A stretch of 64,000 bases of DNA, from contig NZ_NKUB01000004.1 of NCBI RefSeq assembly GCF_003207895.1, forward strand, positions 62,001-126,000, given 5' to 3'. A program made the position numbers and the translations under genes. Positions 20,277-28,660 of the stretch are shown in pieces. The notes beneath the pieces were generated by a model. It made no database searches and was not told where the DNA came from. It saw only the letters and a program-made list of their open reading frames with translations. The number at the start of each line of letters is the position of its first letter. The stretch's first letter is position 1. The DNA is from Komagataeibacter swingsii (GTDB lineage: Bacteria; Pseudomonadota; Alphaproteobacteria; Acetobacterales; Acetobacteraceae).

Positions 20277-20373
20277 AAAGGGAAAGAGTATGTAGATTAC
20301 GGACAACAGAACGTAAAACGCGGTGTGTGCAATTCCGATACCATTGGCACGCACAAATGGCAGGAGCAAGAAC

Positions 20374-22371
20374 ATGACCCAGTCCGGCGCCAGCGGCACG
20401 ACGGATACCGCAATACGTCCCTACGGCACGTGGCCTTCGCCCGTCAGTGCGGCGCTTGTGGCGGGAAAGACGGTTTCCCTGTCCGATGTGCGGGTGGACG
20501 GGCGGGACATCTACTGGATCGAGGGCCGCCCGGCCGAGGGCGGCCGCCGTGTCTTGGTCCGTGCCCGCGCGGGGCAGGTGGCCGACGTGACGCCCGCCCC
20601 GTTTGATGTCGGCACGCGGGTGCATGAATATGGCGGCGGGGCCTATGCCGTGTGCCAGGGTGTCATTGCGTTCAGCAACCGCCGCGACGGCAGCCTGTGG
20701 CTGGTGGAAGGGGGGAAGCCCCGCTGCCTCTCGACCGGGGCGGGGCTGTGGTATGCCGACCTGACATTCAGCGCTGACGGCCGTTTCCTGTTCTGCGTGC
20801 GCGAGGACCACCGCGCGGAGGACGAGGAACCCGCCGCCGCCATCGTGGTGCTGGACTGCACCATCAAGACGGACCCGGCGTTCAACGGCGGCACGCCGCT
20901 GGTCATGGGGCCGGATTTCCTGTCATCGCCCCGTCCCTCGCCCGATGGGCGGTACATGGCATGGATCGAATGGGACCATCCGGCCATGCCATGGGATGCC
21001 ACCCGGCTGCGTGTCGCGACCCTGCTGCAGGAGGGCGATGACCCGCCACGCCTTGCCGCCCCGTGGAGTGCCGCAGGCGATGACGGACAGGCGGAATCGG
21101 TCATCGAACCATGCTGGGACGCGGCGGGACGGCTTCTGGCGCTGTCCGATCGCAGCGAGTGGTGGAATCTCTACCGGTTCGATACAACCTCCTCCGCGCC
21201 TGTGGCGCTGGCCCCCATGGAGGCCGAAATCGGCCAGCCGCACTGGGTGTTCGGCCTGCGCAGCTACGTGCCGTTGCCCGATGGCAGCATCCTTGCCATG
21301 GTCATCAACGATGGCGATAGCCGTATGGTTTCCATTCGTGACGGCATGGTGACGCCGGTGGGGCTTGGCCATCCGTCGGGCTGCCCCGTCCCGGTGGAAG
21401 GCGACGGCTTCGCATGGCTGGATGCGCCGCCCGATAACGTGGCCGCCGTGGTCCGTGGCCAGCCGGGACAGGTGCCGCAGGTATTGCGCCGGGCAACCGA
21501 ACTGCCGCTGTCGGCGGTCGATATTGCCCGCCCCGCCCCGATCCATTTCCCCCTGCCCGATGGGGAAGGCACGGGACACGCCTTTTTCTATGCACCCGCC
21601 AACGGCCGTTATCGCGGGCCGGAGGGGGAAAAGCCGCCGCTGGTTGTCGTCGCCCATGGCGGGCCTACCGGACGGGCCAACCCGGCCTTTTCATTCAAGG
21701 TGCAGTGGTGGACCAGCCGTGGCTTTGCCGTGGTTGATGTCAATTATGGCGGTTCGACCGGGTTCGGCCGCGCCTACCGGCAGCGGCTGGAACGGCAGTG
21801 GGGCGTGGTGGATGTGGATGACTGCATCGCCGCCTGCCAGTACCTTGCCACGACCGGGCAGGTCGATCCCGCCCGCATTGTCATACGGGGCAGCAGCGCG
21901 GGCGGCCTGACCGTGCTGCTGGCGCTGGCGCGTTCACGCCTGTTCGCGGCGGGCACCAGCCTGTATGGCGTGACCGACCTGCGTGCGCTGGCGCAGGATA
22001 CGCACAAGTTTGAATCGCGGTACCTGGATACGCTGGTTGGTCCCTACCCCGCGGATGAGGCAACCTATCTTGCCCGTTCGCCCATTACGCAGGTGGCGAA
22101 TATCAGGGTGCCGGTCCTGTTCCTGCAGGGATTGGATGACCGGGTCGTGCCGCCTGCGCAGGCGGAATCGATGGTCGCGGCGCTGCGTGGGCGCGGGGTG
22201 CCCTGTGCGTTGTATGAATTTGAAGGCGAGGGCCACGGCTTCCGGCAGGAAACCACCATACGCAGGGCATGGGAGCTGGAACTGGCGTTTTACCAGCAGG
22301 TGCTCAAACTACCTGTCTCCCCTGCCCCGCATGTGGATCTGACGGCCCCGCAATCCGTAAAAGCCGTTTGA
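20374..22371 (+). CDS. S9 family serine peptidase (prolyl oligopeptidase type)
   Basis: A 665-residue enzyme with an N-terminal beta-propeller-like region (about 1-390) and a C-terminal alpha/beta hydrolase. The nucleophile elbow is RGSSAGG, the acid is in the LDDRVVPP loop, and the catalytic histidine is in EGEGHGF near the end. No signal peptide is seen, so it is probably a cytoplasmic oligopeptidase or acylaminoacyl-peptidase-like enzyme. The ATG chosen has AGGAG upstream with 7-base spacing. Repeat copy 3 and a strong terminator follow. Confidence 0.9.
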   Translation: MTQSGASGTTDTAIRPYGTWPSPVSAALVAGKTVSLSDVRVDGRDIYWIEGRPAEGGRRVLVRARAGQVADVTPAPFDVGTRVHEYGGGAYAVCQGVIAFSNRRDGSLWLVEGGKPRCLSTGAGLWYADLTFSADGRFLFCVREDHRAEDEEPAAAIVVLDCTIKTDPAFNGGTPLVMGPDFLSSPRPSPDGRYMAWIEWDHPAMPWDATRLRVATLLQEGDDPPRLAAPWSAAGDDGQAESVIEPCWDAAGRLLALSDRSEWWNLYRFDTTSSAPVALAPMEAEIGQPHWVFGLRSYVPLPDGSILAMVINDGDSRMVSIRDGMVTPVGLGHPSGCPVPVEGDGFAWLDAPPDNVAAVVRGQPGQVPQVLRRATELPLSAVDIARPAPIHFPLPDGEGTGHAFFYAPANGRYRGPEGEKPPLVVVAHGGPTGRANPAFSFKVQWWTSRGFAVVDVNYGGSTGFGRAYRQRLERQWGVVDVDDCIAACQYLATTGQVDPARIVIRGSSAGGLTVLLALARSRLFAAGTSLYGVTDLRALAQDTHKFESRYLDTLVGPYPADEATYLARSPITQVANIRVPVLFLQGLDDRVVPPAQAESMVAALRGRGVPCALYEFEGEGHGFRQETTIRRAWELELAFYQQVLKLPVSPAPHVDLTAPQSVKAV

Positions 22372-22376
22372 ACGGA

Positions 22377-22457
22377 AAGACGTTTTTGGTGAAGCTTTTT
22401 TCAAGAAGCTTCAGGGAACGCCGCCTTTTTGAAAAAAGGCGGCACCCAAAAACTTTT
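22377..22457 (+). repeat. dispersed double-hairpin element, copy 3
   Basis: Forward-oriented copy starting 6 bases after the S9 peptidase stop. Hairpin A has one change (TTCAAGAAGC); hairpin B and the right outer arm (ACCCAAAAACTTTT) are intact. A separate canonical terminator follows. Confidence 0.88.
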
Positions 22458-22479
22458 ATCACTTTAACCTGACGCAAAG

Positions 22480-22511
22480 CGGGCGTTCCCTGACCGGAAC
22501 GCCCGTTTTTT
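22480..22511. terminator. intrinsic terminator between convergent genes
   Basis: CGGGCGTTCC (22480-22489) pairs perfectly with GGAACGCCCG (22496-22505) around a 6-base loop and is followed by T6. It serves the S9 peptidase gene and, read from the other side, may also stop the convergent sugar transporter transcript. Confidence 0.85.
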
Positions 22512-22548
22512 CAAAGGTGCCAGCCGTATGTGGCGGCGTTGGATATTA

Positions 22549-24030
22549 TTATTCCTCTTCCTCGACAATGGCGGTATTGCCGCGTGTCGGGCGGAAGCGG
22601 CCTTCGCGCAGGGCTTCCTCGATATCCTCCAGCGAGGCCCCGCGTGTTTCAGGCACCATGAAATACACGAACAGGACTGACAGCAGGTTGACGCCGGCAT
22701 AGAACCACATCGTCCCCCCCAGCGTGATCTTGGTCACCAGCGTCAGCGCCGTGCTGGTCACCAGCAGGTCGCTGCCCCACAGCATGGCCGAATGCAGGCT
22801 GGTGGCGTTGCCGCGCATGGACAGCGGGAACATCTCCGCCCCCAGCAGCCAGCCCACGACCTGGATGCCACCGGCGTTGAACACCATGAACAGCAGCATG
22901 AAGGCGATGATCAGCCAACTGCCCATGCTGCCGGGCTGCGGGTGCAGCAGGAACATGATGCCAAGCCCGATCAGGCTGACCACGCTGCCCGGCCCCATGA
23001 CCAGCACCAGCCTGCGGCGGCCGATGCGGTCGACAATGTTCGACCCCAGCACCGTCATGACCAGATAGATGATCGAGATGCCGATGCTGGCCATCAGTGC
23101 GGATGAACTGCCAAACCCCGCATCCGACAGGAAGGTCGGCGCGTAGTAGATCATCATTTCCAGACCACCTGCCTGCGTGAAGAAGGCGACGCCAAGGGCG
23201 GCGACAAGGGCCGGGCGCACCCAGGGCTGGCGCAGGCCACGCCAGCCACTGTCGCGCGGGTCGGTTTCCTCGTTCGCATTGGCGTGGATACGGCGCATTT
23301 CGCGACGGATGTCACGTTCGGAGGTGCGGATGCGCTGTAGCTGCTCCAGCGCGGAATCCAGACTTTCATGCTCCGCCGCCCAGCGCGGGCTTTTGGGCAG
23401 GAAGAACATGGAAACGAACACGACGGCGGCGGGAATGGCGGCGATTGCCACCATCGGCCGCCAGCCCCATGCATCACGCGCGGCAAAGCCGATGATATTG
23501 GCGGCAAAGATGCCGATGCCGATGGCGATGTTGAACATCGTGACCATGTGCCCGCGCTTGTGCGCCGGCGCCAGTTCCGAGATGTACATGGGCACCACCT
23601 GCGTGGAGCCGCCAACCGCCAGCCCCAGGAACACGCGCGAGAGGATCAGCGTGTACACATCCGGCGAAAAGGCGCAGGCCAGCGCGCCCAGCACGAAAAT
23701 GGCCGTGACGATCATGATGGACTTGCGGCGCCCGTAATGTTCGGACATCCACCCGGTCAGCAGCGATCCCATCACCGCGCCCGCCAGAATGGCGGAGGCC
23801 ACCATCTCCTGATAGAAACTGCTGAGGTGGAAATCACGCGTGATCAGCAGCAGCGCGCCCGAGACGATGCCGGTATCGTAACCATAGAGGCCGCCACAGA
23901 TTGCGGCCACGATGGCTGCGAGCCATAAGGTCTTTCGCGCGTTGGGGGAAATCTCGATCCGGGACATGTCGGGCAACGGTTCCGTTGCCGGTGGCGTGGG
24001 GTGCTGTGCGGGTGGGGTCTGGTTATTCAT
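22549..24030 (-). CDS. sugar porter family MFS transporter
   Basis: A 493-residue twelve-helix permease. Sugar-porter signatures are GLYGYDTGIVSGALLL in helix 1, GWMSEHYGRRKS in loop 2-3, PMYISELAP near residue 150, PKSPRW before the central loop, DRIGRR in loop 8-9 and PETRG at the C-terminus. Together these indicate proton-linked uptake of a sugar or polyol. The central loop is charged and longer than in XylE-type porters. Substrate unknown. A second porter of the same family lies at 28.7 kb. Confidence 0.9.
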   Translation of the reverse strand: MNNQTPPAQHPTPPATEPLPDMSRIEISPNARKTLWLAAIVAAICGGLYGYDTGIVSGALLLITRDFHLSSFYQEMVASAILAGAVMGSLLTGWMSEHYGRRKSIMIVTAIFVLGALACAFSPDVYTLILSRVFLGLAVGGSTQVVPMYISELAPAHKRGHMVTMFNIAIGIGIFAANIIGFAARDAWGWRPMVAIAAIPAAVVFVSMFFLPKSPRWAAEHESLDSALEQLQRIRTSERDIRREMRRIHANANEETDPRDSGWRGLRQPWVRPALVAALGVAFFTQAGGLEMMIYYAPTFLSDAGFGSSSALMASIGISIIYLVMTVLGSNIVDRIGRRRLVLVMGPGSVVSLIGLGIMFLLHPQPGSMGSWLIIAFMLLFMVFNAGGIQVVGWLLGAEMFPLSMRGNATSLHSAMLWGSDLLVTSTALTLVTKITLGGTMWFYAGVNLLSVLFVYFMVPETRGASLEDIEEALREGRFRPTRGNTAIVEEEE

Positions 24031-24094
24031 GCGGGTGCCTGTTCCTTCCTTCTTTTTATAATTCGTCCGTCACGGCCGGGTTCCCGTCGGTGCA

Positions 24095-25525
24095 TCAGCC
24101 GTCCCGGGGGCGGTGGGCCTGCAGGGCGGCCTTCATGCCGGCGACCTGACGCATTGCGTCATGCAGGCGGGACCAGTCATCGGTCGCCGCGATCGGCTGC
24201 CAGATGGCTTCCACCGTCTCGACAGACATCACGCACGCGGCCCCATTGTGGAAATACGGCTGCGACAGGTCGATGCCCCGTGCCGGTTCATGGTGCATGA
24301 TCCGGTCGTGCAGGGGGCGAAAACTGTCCTGCGCATAAAAGTTTCCACGCGGTCCTGTTACGGCACGTTTCTGGCTCTGTTCGCCACCATACCAGTCAAA
24401 AAACGGAAATTCAAATCCAATCTGGCTTTCATCCATGAAAGAAAAAAGACATTCGCGCAGGTCGGTGGATGATTTTCTTGAATTCTCTTTCAGTCCAAGA
24501 CGATTGAGCACTGAAATATCAAGAAAACGTTCATATCGTTCCCAGAAGTCATCAAAAATACTTTGGATTTTCTCAAGCGTGGAAAGGGAGAGCAGGCATT
24601 CCCCCAGGCGCGCGACGTTCCACATCATCGCCTCGGGCTGGCGGCCATAGGCATACAGGCCGGAATGGTCGAAATAGGCGGCGGTGAAGGTCGGGTTGAA
24701 CGTGGGTACAAACCGCCAGGGGCCGTAATCGAAACTCTCGCCGGTTATGTTGATGTTATCGGTGTTGAGCACGCCATGCACGAAGCCCGCGGCCATCCAC
24801 TGCGCGGTCATTTCGGCAATGCGGGTCGTGGCGGCGTCATACAGGGCGGTGGCGGGATCGGCGTTGCCCGTCAGGTGGGGATAATAGGTTTCGATCACGT
24901 ATTCCACCAGCCGGGTCAGGCTGGCGCGGTCGTCATGGGCGACAAGGCGCTGGAACGTGCCGATGCGGATGTGGGAATGGCTCAGCCGCGCCAGCACGCA
25001 TGACCGCGTGGGAGAGGGTTCATCGCCACGATGCAGGTTTTCGCCCGTTTCCACCACGCTCAGCGTGCGGGAGGTGCGCACGCCCGCCGCGTCCAGCCGT
25101 TCACTGGCCAGGATTTCGCGCACGCCCCCCTTCAGCGTCAGGCGGCCATCGCCGCCGCGCGACCATGGCGTGGTGCCGCTGCCCTTGGTGCCGATGTCCA
25201 GCACGCGGCCGTCCATGCTGTCTTCAAGCTGCGCGAACAGGAAGCCCCTGCCATCGCCAAGGTCGGGGTTGTACGCACGGAACTGATGGCCATGGTAGCG
25301 CAGGGCCAGTGGCTGCGGCAGCGATCCGGGCAGGGGGTCGAAATACCCGAAATGGCGCACCCATTCGGTATCGGTCAGCGTGTCCAGGCCGATGCGGGGC
25401 GACACGTCATTATTACGGTAGCGCAGGATGTGGGCGGGGAAGGCTGCGGCCCGCACCACGTCATAGAATTCGTCCCCCAGTCGGCTGTGATGGGTCAGGG
25501 GCGTGTAATGGTCGGAAAATGGCAT
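24095..25525 (-). CDS. selO: SelO/YdiU family protein AMPylase
   Basis: A pseudokinase-fold enzyme that transfers AMP to protein hydroxyls, linked to redox stress in bacteria. Conserved blocks are LALRYHGHQFRAYNPDLGDGRG, DIGTKGSGTTPWSRGGDGRLTLKGG (nucleotide loop), VHGVLNTDNINITGES with metal ligands, and DYGPWRF. I start at the second ATG (476 residues) because the 13 preceding codons include AAT, TTA and TTA, rare in this genome. The central C-terminal segment (bases about 24340-24600) is markedly AT-rich. The gene lies just downstream of the hydratase-like gene on the same strand. Confidence 0.9.
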   Translation of the reverse strand: MPFSDHYTPLTHHSRLGDEFYDVVRAAAFPAHILRYRNNDVSPRIGLDTLTDTEWVRHFGYFDPLPGSLPQPLALRYHGHQFRAYNPDLGDGRGFLFAQLEDSMDGRVLDIGTKGSGTTPWSRGGDGRLTLKGGVREILASERLDAAGVRTSRTLSVVETGENLHRGDEPSPTRSCVLARLSHSHIRIGTFQRLVAHDDRASLTRLVEYVIETYYPHLTGNADPATALYDAATTRIAEMTAQWMAAGFVHGVLNTDNINITGESFDYGPWRFVPTFNPTFTAAYFDHSGLYAYGRQPEAMMWNVARLGECLLSLSTLEKIQSIFDDFWERYERFLDISVLNRLGLKENSRKSSTDLRECLFSFMDESQIGFEFPFFDWYGGEQSQKRAVTGPRGNFYAQDSFRPLHDRIMHHEPARGIDLSQPYFHNGAACVMSVETVEAIWQPIAATDDWSRLHDAMRQVAGMKAALQAHRPRDG

Positions 25526-25553
25526 TTCTATATACTTCGCGTGTGATAATAAA

Positions 25554-26612
25554 TTATTGCCCATCCGGTCCGGCGGTTACCAGACCCAGGGGCTGACAGG
25601 CATGGTGGCGCAGGCAGGCTGCAATATCATGCGGGCGAACGGCATCGACGCGGTCGGGTATCCAGCGTGGGGCATTATCCTTGTCAATCAGGCGGGCGCG
25701 CACGCCCTCGGCAAAATCCGGGCGTTGCAGCAGGTGGCAGACCAGCTGGAATTCCTGCTCCAGCACATGGTCCAGGTCCGGCAGGTCGCGGGCGGCATGC
25801 CAGGCTGCCAGGGTCAGGCACAGTGAAAACGGGCATGCACGCCCCAGCGCGGCCAGATCATCGCGCGCCCATGCGGCCGGATGGGCGTGCAGCCTGCGCA
25901 GCAGTTCGGGCATGTCCGGTGCCTCATATACAGGGGCAATGGCCGCCGTATCCGGGCCTGCGTCCATGGGTGCGCATGGCGGCAGGCTGTCCATCACCGT
26001 GCCTGCGGGCTGGTGGGTCAGGGCGTGCCTTATGGCGTCCAGCGTGCCGGAATGGACCATCCGGTCGGCAAAGCCCGCGTCAAGGGCCTGTGTCGCGTTC
26101 ATCCGTCCCCCCGTCAGCGCAAGGCGCAGGCCACCCAGCCCCGGCGCGCGCGACAGCAGATAGGACCCGCCCGCATCCGGCGTCAGCGCAATGGCGGTTT
26201 CGGGCATGGCAAGGATGGCGCGTTCGGTCACGATCCTGTGGCGTACATGCCCGCCCAGCCCGATGCCGCCCCCCATGGCGATGCCATCCATGAAGGACAC
26301 CACCGGCTTGGGATACCCCGCCAGCACGGAGGCAAGGCGGTAGCTGCGCCGGAACGGCATGGCCCCGTCTTCCAGCCCCCCCGTTTCCAGCCGCCTGCGG
26401 ATGGCGCGGATGTCGCCCCCCGCGCAGAAGGCGCGCGGGCTTGCGCTGTCGATCAGCACGGTCTCGATGGCGGGGTCGTTGCGCCAGGCCCGCAGGCAGG
26501 CGTCGATGCCGTCCAGCATGTCCATGTTCAGGGCATTGAGCGCTGATGGCCGGTTGAGCGTGATGCGGCCCAGCCGACCGGCATGGCTTATGTGGATCAG
26601 TCCGGTGTTCAT
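25554..26612 (-). CDS. enoyl-CoA hydratase/3-hydroxyisobutyryl-CoA hydrolase family protein
   Basis: A 352-residue crotonase-fold enzyme. ALNMDMLDG, AFCAGGDIRAI (oxyanion hole) and MDGIAMGGGIGLGGH with MPETAIALTPDAGGSYLLSR match 3-hydroxyisobutyryl-CoA hydrolases of valine breakdown better than simple enoyl-CoA hydratases, including the extended C-terminal domain. A general hydratase/isomerase role is the alternative. No other valine-degradation genes are nearby. Confidence 0.85.
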   Translation of the reverse strand: MNTGLIHISHAGRLGRITLNRPSALNALNMDMLDGIDACLRAWRNDPAIETVLIDSASPRAFCAGGDIRAIRRRLETGGLEDGAMPFRRSYRLASVLAGYPKPVVSFMDGIAMGGGIGLGGHVRHRIVTERAILAMPETAIALTPDAGGSYLLSRAPGLGGLRLALTGGRMNATQALDAGFADRMVHSGTLDAIRHALTHQPAGTVMDSLPPCAPMDAGPDTAAIAPVYEAPDMPELLRRLHAHPAAWARDDLAALGRACPFSLCLTLAAWHAARDLPDLDHVLEQEFQLVCHLLQRPDFAEGVRARLIDKDNAPRWIPDRVDAVRPHDIAACLRHHACQPLGLVTAGPDGQ

Positions 26613-26733
26613 GATGTCTCCTTGTACGGTTTGCTGTGTTCAACCGGTACAGAATGCGCTACCCCCGCTATCGTCCGGCGTCACGGCTGCGTGCGGACCA
26701 CAGGCATGCAACAGCTACCGAGGCATAAGCACC

Positions 26734-27228
26734 ATGGGGATTGACGCCCTCACCTTTCGCAACGCCATGGCGCGGCTTGGCGCGGCGGTAAATGTCGTAA
26801 CGACCGGAACACTCGATGATCCGGCGGGTTTTACGGCCTCCGCCGTCTGTTCGGTCACCGATACGCCGCCAACCGTGCTGGTCTGCCTCAATCGCAATTC
26901 ACGGGTGCGCGATCGTTTTCGTGTCGATGCGGCCATGTGCATCAACGTGCTCGCCGCCGACCAGCAGGACATATCCGGCGTGTTTGCAAGCCCGCTGGAA
27001 CAGGCGGAACGATTCCGTTCCGGCCACTGGGACACGCTGACCACCGGCGCGCCCGTGCTGGATGAAGCAGTGCTGTCACTGGATTGCCGGATCGAGCGTA
27101 TTGTGGAAGTCGGCACCCACAGCGTCATGTTCGGCGCGGTGGAAAGCCTGCGCAACAGCAGCCCGCGCGGTGGGCTGGTCTATTTCAACCGTACCTACCA
27201 TATGCTGCCCCATGATGGGGATGAATAG
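26734..27228 (+). CDS. flavin reductase family protein
   Basis: A 164-residue FMN-binding split-barrel protein of the HpaC/RutF type that supplies reduced flavin to a partner monooxygenase. Features are FRNAMARLGAAVNVVTT at the N-terminus, GFTASAVCSVTDTPPTVLVCLN, the NVLAADQQ segment and the C-terminal HMLPH. The ATG used is preceded by GAGG. No monooxygenase is adjacent, so the partner must be elsewhere. Confidence 0.88.
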   Translation: MGIDALTFRNAMARLGAAVNVVTTGTLDDPAGFTASAVCSVTDTPPTVLVCLNRNSRVRDRFRVDAAMCINVLAADQQDISGVFASPLEQAERFRSGHWDTLTTGAPVLDEAVLSLDCRIERIVEVGTHSVMFGAVESLRNSSPRGGLVYFNRTYHMLPHDGDE

Positions 27229-27265
27229 GCTGGCCGGTCCGGGTTAAGGAAAAATCCAGCCTTTT
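27227..27265 (+). terminator. possible terminator after the flavin reductase gene
   Basis: AGGCTGG (27227-27233) can pair with CCAGCCT (27256-27262), followed by a short T run. The loop is long (22 bases), so it is weak evidence. Confidence 0.4.
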
Positions 27266-27312
27266 GCCCCATGACGGGCCGGATGGACCGACAGACGCAG
27301 GGAGACGACGGC

Positions 27313-27453
27313 ATGGAGGATACACCCGACAGGGCAGGCATGCGCACGGACCGGGTTCCTGTCTTGACGCTGCGCGGGCTGATCTGGATACATGCTGGCC
27401 TTGCCCTGTTCATGGTGCTTATGGCCATGTGGGCGGATCACCTGCCGGACTGA
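27313..27453 (+). CDS. small single-span membrane protein upstream of zur
   Basis: A 46-residue peptide starting at an ATG with GGGAG about 8 bases upstream. It has a charged N-terminus, one hydrophobic segment (LIWIHAGLALFMVLMAMW) and a short acidic tail. I do not recognise it. The membrane segment, ribosome-binding site and position 63 bases before the Zur gene suggest a real small gene. It could be a chance frame. Confidence 0.42.
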   Translation: MEDTPDRAGMRTDRVPVLTLRGLIWIHAGLALFMVLMAMWADHLPD

Positions 27454-27516
27454 CCCCGCCCGGGCCGCTATCGGGCGCGGGCGGCATGCCGGCAACCGGA
27501 GACAGGAGCACCAGAA

Positions 27517-28014
27517 GTGGCCCGCACGATACAGACGGCCGGAACCGGTCTGCCCGATGGGGTGGAAGCCCTGCTTGATCAGGCGGCGGCCGTCTGTCTG
27601 GCGCGCGCCGTCAGGCTGACGGAAATCCGCAGGCTGGTGCTGGGGCTGGTACTGGCGGCGGACCGGCCGCTGGGGGCCTATGACCTGCTGGAACAGATCC
27701 GCGCGACCCGTGGCAGGCCCGTAGCCCCCCCCACGGTGTACCGGGCGCTGGACTTCCTTATGGAACAGGGGCTGATCCACAAGATCGAACGCCTGTCCGC
27801 CTTTGCCGGGTGTCGGCACATGCTGGAATCCGGGCATGCCTGCCATGGGCATGTCCATGCCGCGCAATTCCTGATCTGCAGCAGGTGCGGATGTGTGACC
27901 GAACTGGATGATCCCCATATCCTCAAGGCGCTGCTGGAGGTTACGCGGGCGCGTGGTTTTTCGGTCCGCCAGACCACCATAGAGGCGGAGGGCCTGTGCG
28001 CGACATGCGCGTAA
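27517..28014 (+). CDS. zur: Fur family regulator, zinc-uptake (Zur) type
   Basis: A 165-residue Fur-fold repressor. The winged helix includes PPTVYRALDFLMEQGLIHKIE, the wording typical of Zur rather than Fur. Two structural zinc Cx2C pairs are present (ICSRCG and LCATCA) with the histidine-rich HACHGHVH region between. It should repress zinc-uptake genes when zinc is sufficient; none are in this window. Preceded by ACAGGAG. Confidence 0.85.
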   Translation: MARTIQTAGTGLPDGVEALLDQAAAVCLARAVRLTEIRRLVLGLVLAADRPLGAYDLLEQIRATRGRPVAPPTVYRALDFLMEQGLIHKIERLSAFAGCRHMLESGHACHGHVHAAQFLICSRCGCVTELDDPHILKALLEVTRARGFSVRQTTIEAEGLCATCA

Positions 28015-28070
28015 CGGACCGGATCTGACCGCAACAGGCCGTAACGGCCCGTCATGGATGGGGCACGGAC

Positions 28071-28616
28071 ATGGTGCAACGCCGAAAGGGCCGGATGGCC
28101 GAACTGCCCTTTGCCGCCCTTGCGCGCAGTCGCAGGCCCCGCCGGGCGTCGCGGCGCCCGGACGCCCCGCCCGCGACACCGCCCGGCGGCGGCCAGCCCG
28201 ACCTGTTTGCCGCCCCCATGCCCGGCATCCGGCCCGTGCTGACCTATCTCGATACCGCGGCAATCGGCCTGGGCCGGGTGGATGTGCGCCAGTGGCGCGC
28301 GGGCGCGGAGGCGGACGGGTATCTGTACCATGTGACGACGCAGGCGGACCTGGAAACGATACAGGCCCGGGGCACCATCGTGTTTTCACCGCGCGCGCCG
28401 CTGGTGCTGACCGAACGCCCCGGCGTGGCGCCATGGCTTGCAAACATGATGGAAGTCATGGAAACGGACGATATGGCAGGGCATACAGCGGATATTCCGG
28501 TCGTTTTTAGGGTAAAACGATTTGTAATCGATGAATTGCTGGAACATGATCCTGACCGGACGCGACGACATGGTGTATCGTTCTTTCTACTGACCGGCCT
28601 TACCCGGCAGGAATAA
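28071..28616 (+). CDS. hypothetical protein with ADP-ribosyltransferase-like motif
   Basis: A 181-residue protein I do not recognise. A basic, Pro-rich N-terminus (about 1-50) precedes a compact domain. LYHVTTQADLETIQARG (85-101) resembles the H-x-T plus helix-and-Gly opening of Tpt1/DarT-like ADP-ribosyltransferase folds. The later strand FRVKRFVIDEL and the SFFLLTG end could be the remaining strands. The match is short and no catalytic Glu is assigned. An internal ATG at 28095 is an alternative start. It follows zur by 56 bases and precedes a sugar transporter gene. The last ~150 bases are less GC-rich than the start. Confidence 0.6.
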   Translation: MVQRRKGRMAELPFAALARSRRPRRASRRPDAPPATPPGGGQPDLFAAPMPGIRPVLTYLDTAAIGLGRVDVRQWRAGAEADGYLYHVTTQADLETIQARGTIVFSPRAPLVLTERPGVAPWLANMMEVMETDDMAGHTADIPVVFRVKRFVIDELLEHDPDRTRRHGVSFFLLTGLTRQE

Positions 28617-28660
28617 TCTGATCACCGGCAACAAGAAAAAGATCAAAGGACCGGACCTAG

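Noticed and set aside
25526-25564. Upstream start of selO overlapping the preceding gene
   Set aside because: The extra codons (AAT, TTA and similar) are atypical of the genome and the family N-terminus starts later.
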